This document shows, one piece after another, positions 32,101-33,266 of a DNA stretch of 33,266 bases. The stretch is from an uncultured archaeon (lineage in GTDB: Archaea; Nanobdellota; Nanobdellia; Woesearchaeales; ARS49). A program made the translations under genes and the position numbers. The DNA lies in NCBI GenBank assembly GCA_902385765.1, contig CABMGU010000034.1, positions 1 through 33,266 of the forward strand. The letters are read 5' to 3'. Position 1 is the stretch's first letter; the number at the start of each line of letters is the position of its first letter. The notes below the pieces were generated by a model. It was given only the letters and a program-made list of their open reading frames with translations. It searched no databases and was not told the origin of the DNA.

Positions 32101-32871
32101 ATTGACATTAATGTAAATAGAAGTCGCACCAGGAGGCAAGTTGCCAAGACTAAACGTATTATTGCCGGATGAGGGCGCAGGAGTGCTGTCATTAAACTCA
32201 ACACCAGCCGGGTACTCATCAATTACGGTCACGTTGAAGGCGGCATCATCACCAGTGTTGTTCACAACAATCTGATAGGTGAGCGTGGTGCCTCGCTGCA
32301 CAGGATTAGGAACACCGGTCTTGAGAGTACTAATCACAGGATAACCAATAACAGTAGTAGACTCGGTATCACTAACAGTCGCATTATCGTTGGAACTATT
32401 GTAATAAGTCGCGTTCACAGTATTACTCAAAACGGTACCATTAGCAACTGAATTGCTGACGTTCACAGTAATGTTAATCGTTACAGACTGGCTTGGCGAC
32501 AAGTTACCCAACAACCACGTGTCGTTGCCTGATGAAGGCGCAGGCGATGCACTGTCAAACGCAACACCAGACGGGTACAACTCCAACAACGAAACATTAA
32601 ACGCCATATCATCGCCAGTATTATTCACTAAAATAGTATAATTCAACTGAGTACCCTTCAAAACAGGATCAGGACTATCACTCTTAATCGCAACAACAAG
32701 AGGACTACCAAGAACAGAATTCACAGTACTATTACTCACCGTCAAATACGCACCAAAGAAGTTCGCAAAAGTCACATTATACGAATTATTCAAAACAGTG
32801 CCGTTAGCCAAGCTTGAGACATTCACAGTAATGTTAATTGTAGTTGAGCCAGGCGACAAGTTGCCAAGATA
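26152..32871 (-). CDS. Giant surface protein: DUF11/Ig-like repeats, propeller-like region, membrane anchor
   Basis: About 2,239 residues of a longer protein; the same frame continues beyond a TAG (32872-32874), so this part has no clear start of its own. From the N-side come DUF11 repeats with PDPVxxGxxLxYxIxVNNTGD signatures (~120 residues each) and Ig-like domains. A propeller-like region follows (about 29440-30540), then one more DUF11, further beta domains, a 17-Gly linker (27469-27519), an outer beta region, a helical stalk, one membrane helix (YWYALLLAAGLGAVGAYFAY) and a coiled-coil tail. N-x-S/T glycosylation sites are extremely dense. It should be a cell-surface fibre or S-layer-type protein anchored at its C-terminus. 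Confidence 0.88.
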   Translation of the reverse strand, partial: YLGNLSPGSTTINITVNVSSLANGTVLNNSYNVTFANFFGAYLTVSNSTVNSVLGSPLVVAIKSDSPDPVLKGTQLNYTILVNNTGDDMAFNVSLLELYPSGVAFDSASPAPSSGNDTWLLGNLSPSQSVTINITVNVSNSVANGTVLSNTVNATYYNSSNDNATVSDTESTTVIGYPVISTLKTGVPNPVQRGTTLTYQIVVNNTGDDAAFNVTVIDEYPAGVEFNDSTPAPSSGNNTFSLGNLPPGATSIYINVNVSSNLSNGTVLNNTYNVTFANFFGTYSTVDNSTTTSVLGSPVVVTIKNDNPDPVIKGHQLNYTIFINNTGDDTAYNITLNETYPSGVLFDSASPGPSIGNDTWLLGNLSPNASVLVNVTVNVSITVPNGTVLSNTVNVTFENASGQTGAVSDTELTTVLGFPVIETSKVGVPDPVSNGGQLNYTILVNNTGDYVAENVTVVESYPANTTFDSSSPAPSIGNDTFLLGNLSPGEATVNITLNVSAAAPNGSILNNTYNVTYGNITGENVTVTNGTLTTVLGIPPSVVILSPTAGSTFLLNESVNITANVTDIFGVVDTVLFEITYPDGTNETYIPSVSGTLYNLTFLNLTLMGNYTIRIFANDTGNNINNSETVTFTRITYHIIDLINSTDQFWNYTVTVTANYSGLLDLTIDINGSRVHQMNITLHNEDSVYSVIKLDDDVPYDDSAYFDDYAIDTSGINFTNITVFATSAADLMLHVCKYYNYTGEDCPEGNWTEFKNLTMGQNYTFTLTPGDPGYLETSSAVDVAVVPINYTSFVIAYIDAALNRSAFKVMNTNGSVIVNTVVVDTDVNNVSSRIDVSMLNETNFVVVWARGTANDLKMQFFNVNGSNSSSVIPLGGSLGLNKDVAIGELGDRFAVCYANDSSNDAAFMEFYNNGTQAVGLSNVDANMAPGATLQNIVDCAGINSSRWTYFWFDDASNDAKFAILNEAGGSVATGTIDATVGETGQVAVASMNDEQFGLVWYDSSDANIQIAMRSRDNAVILAPAIVDAAAGTISRVAGGTVRRNATSTEDLFVFVWYNNVSNTIRASVYNSSGSQVTAPFTVDAQPGATFRLLDVASRDPITNDTLCPGRFVVAFSNSTDQGIFKGFFTNGQPWNGVCDISPPSVFDLMPVADTVFNVTERIEISANVTDETNISLVYATVHLPDGSAQNITLTNVPGTDKFNGSFIIPILAGLYNVTFFANDTSYNVNNTEMTNFTAVINVPIIVLIKSDYPDPVVRGTQLHYEILVNSTGNGTAYNVTLVESYPAGVVFNNASPVPTSGNTTWLLGNISPGNSTTVNITVNVSAALPNGTILTNNVDVTFADINGSNTTVSASAQTTVVSDLPPYIQLISPANDTNTTSTSRTFSFNATDDLSPTMNCTLELNATLNATNASTLNNTVTSFTFAGLAQAHYYWSVTCIDTYNSTNTSDTYLYTVDLTPPDFNNLTLEPDGPGPLDPGQEINFTGNVTDNLTAVDTVILHILKEGISILNVTMTPNGTDLYNASYTPIIPGNYSFFLTANDTVGNNGTGPTINRTIEFEYTWTRSPATFGAVTISPGQNGTLGTLTINNTGDFNFNFNLSSTWPDTFFNESSFNLTPKEVRVIEVNVTAPVSFGSFPLNITITAGPNATPPSNYTTATIVVTNNAFLYSHFTILPVQLTQGQAGVQIEATVDNIGVLNASNVTLNITLPPDWILTGGSLSVFFSEIETNASESNAIIIALPSDAVVGLRDITASADGFNDSGAQLGPNNLTINTTDQVLVLQKGGGGGGGGGGGGGGGGGAGPSPYAGVTAGAFIKTFEEMPVLVTNETIEVVRGEKIGFPLEVTNVYAESVMRNVTLDVQGYMKKYVSWTPQYLEDIIYGHTKFFFINLAAPAYAGKSELDVTFEITAELDAPGTEMRNGIMYSVMYKKKIIEYKTVHVIIRELSQIQAEKEVSDVDKLYQEVLAKDYPHNLADALMEQIRQAMESGLWEKVPYLTAKVKDLLTRELSAGQAISELRLRIDDAVTRGLDVSESRRVLELALKSFEQEDFDKASARATQAMEIGAIETTRAFNLWNFAYRYWYALLLAAGLGAVGAYFAYRRALIVYIRHRLRALAKEQVVLLGDMREAQVDAFVKKSISSLEYYRAMHQYERQLERIKSQMARLRIMRSRLLTVKTALRYTVEEQSNARESLRRAQEEYFVKGKLPRRKYLVRAEELKLLLAELDASVLALKARLRK
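27469..27519 (-). repeat. Polyglycine (17 Gly) codon repeat
   Basis: Seventeen Gly codons (GGT, GGA, GGC) within the surface-protein gene, partly as a GGTGGTGGA repeat. It makes a flexible linker between the outer beta domains and the membrane-proximal part, and may vary in length by slippage. Confidence 0.85.
32401..32546 (-). repeat. 146-base direct repeat, copy 1
   Basis: Matches 33121-33266 with one mismatch (T32481 versus C33201), although flanking DUF11 repeats differ much more. Spacing is 720 bases, two repeat units. Confidence 0.85.
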
Positions 32872-33266
32872 CTAAGTATTGTTGCCAGATGAAGGAGCAG
32901 GAACGCTGTCATTAAACACTACACCAACAGGATACACATCAACAACACTCACATTAAACGCAGCATCATCACCAGTATTGTTAATCACAATCTGATACGA
33001 CAACGTCGAACCACGAGGCACAGGCTCAGGAACACCAGTCTTGAAAGTACTAACCACAGGATAACCACGAACAGTAGTAGACTCAGTATCAGACACGGTC
33101 GCATTATCATTGGAACTGTTGTAATAAGTCGCGTTCACAGTATTACTCAAAACGGTACCATTAGCAACTGAATTGCTGACGTTCACAGTAATGTTAATCG
33201 CTACAGACTGGCTTGGCGACAAGTTACCCAACAACCACGTGTCGTTGCCTGATGAAGGCGCAGGCG
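32872..33266 (-). CDS. Upstream part of the giant surface protein (5' end outside window)
   Basis: The frame is open from base 33266 to a TAG at 32872-32874, about 130 residues, and continues in the same frame as the giant protein. It carries DUF11 sequence (GVPEPVPRGSTLSYQIVINNTGDDAAFN). At the stop, the related repeat unit has TTT-AGT-CTT where this copy has TTAGTAT before CTT, a local shift that creates TAG without changing the frame. This is probably a nonsense change or an assembly error in repeated DNA. Confidence 0.75.
   Translation of the reverse strand, partial: PAPSSGNDTWLLGNLSPSQSVAINITVNVSNSVANGTVLSNTVNATYYNSSNDNATVSDTESTTVRGYPVVSTFKTGVPEPVPRGSTLSYQIVINNTGDDAAFNVSVVDVYPVGVVFNDSVPAPSSGNNT
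33121..33266 (-). repeat. 146-base direct repeat, copy 2 (at window edge)
   Basis: Nearly identical to 32401-32546 and reaches the last base of the window, as often seen where an assembly ends in a repeat. Confidence 0.85.

Noticed and set aside
1-33266. CRISPR arrays, insertion sequences, integrase genes
   Set aside because: No regularly spaced repeats and no transposase or integrase reading frame found; only the LAGLIDADG enzyme and structural repeats suggest mobility.

Overview
The window reads as archaeal. It has prefoldin alpha next to FtsY, KaiC-family ATPases, TATA boxes of the TTTATATA/TTTAAATA type 20-30 bases before many start codons (leaderless or short-leader mRNAs), three tRNA genes that all carry introns and none encoding CCA, and a very large Asn-rich surface protein built from DUF11/Ig-like repeats. 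Compact operons with ATGA start/stop overlaps, split and truncated proteins, and many small membrane-anchored or cysteine-rich secreted proteins suggest an uncultured, possibly DPANN-type archaeon. That placement is inference. On the + strand A exceeds T and C exceeds G across genes of both orientations, so codon choice follows the strand; a few genes break this rule and look acquired.

Layout. 1-1272: two coupled secreted proteins with an RskA-C-like domain (minus). 1286-3924: an orphan gene divergent from an operon encoding a GGDEF protein, a small GH15/phosphorylase-kinase-like glycan protein and a YHGT protein that may have an ADP-ribosyltransferase fold. 3921-8467 (minus): a cysteine-rich lipoprotein, a SIMPL-domain lipoprotein, a membrane-bound ArsR-type regulator, glycogen debranching enzyme and GalT. 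8564-9590: three small single-pass proteins. 9620-9703: copy A of a four-way-junction element. 9716-12922 (minus): operon scpA, a 56-aa protein, pfdA, ftsY and a Ski2/Hel308-like helicase that stops after its first RecA domain. 13027-13979: a LAGLIDADG endonuclease overlapping an intron-containing tRNA-Val, followed by a partial imitation of the tRNA 3' end. 13978-17868: an HxlR regulator with a palindrome on its TATA box, a tandem M16 peptidase pair (one zinc-active but broken by an in-frame TAA, one inactive), and an AbrB/PIN pair. 17914-19699: tRNA-Gly, a membrane sensor-like protein, a KaiC-like protein, and tRNA-Ile(UAU) followed by two more tRNA-tail copies. 19753-25131: a signalling operon of KaiC, a KaiC-like protein, a receiver, a PAS/GAF sensor and a histidine kinase. 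25133-33266 (minus): a membrane protein whose start lies inside copy B of the four-way-junction element, and the giant surface protein, which runs off the window.

The most novel signals are structural. Elements A and B have the same four-stem architecture with compensatory changes in several stems. The tRNA-Val and tRNA-Ile genes are followed by tRNA-tail copies that share a hairpin, an insertion within the T-arm and a T-run. The longest gene-poor stretch, 19338-19752, holds tRNA-Ile, its two tail copies and two promoters. Everything here comes from reading the sequence; no database search was possible.
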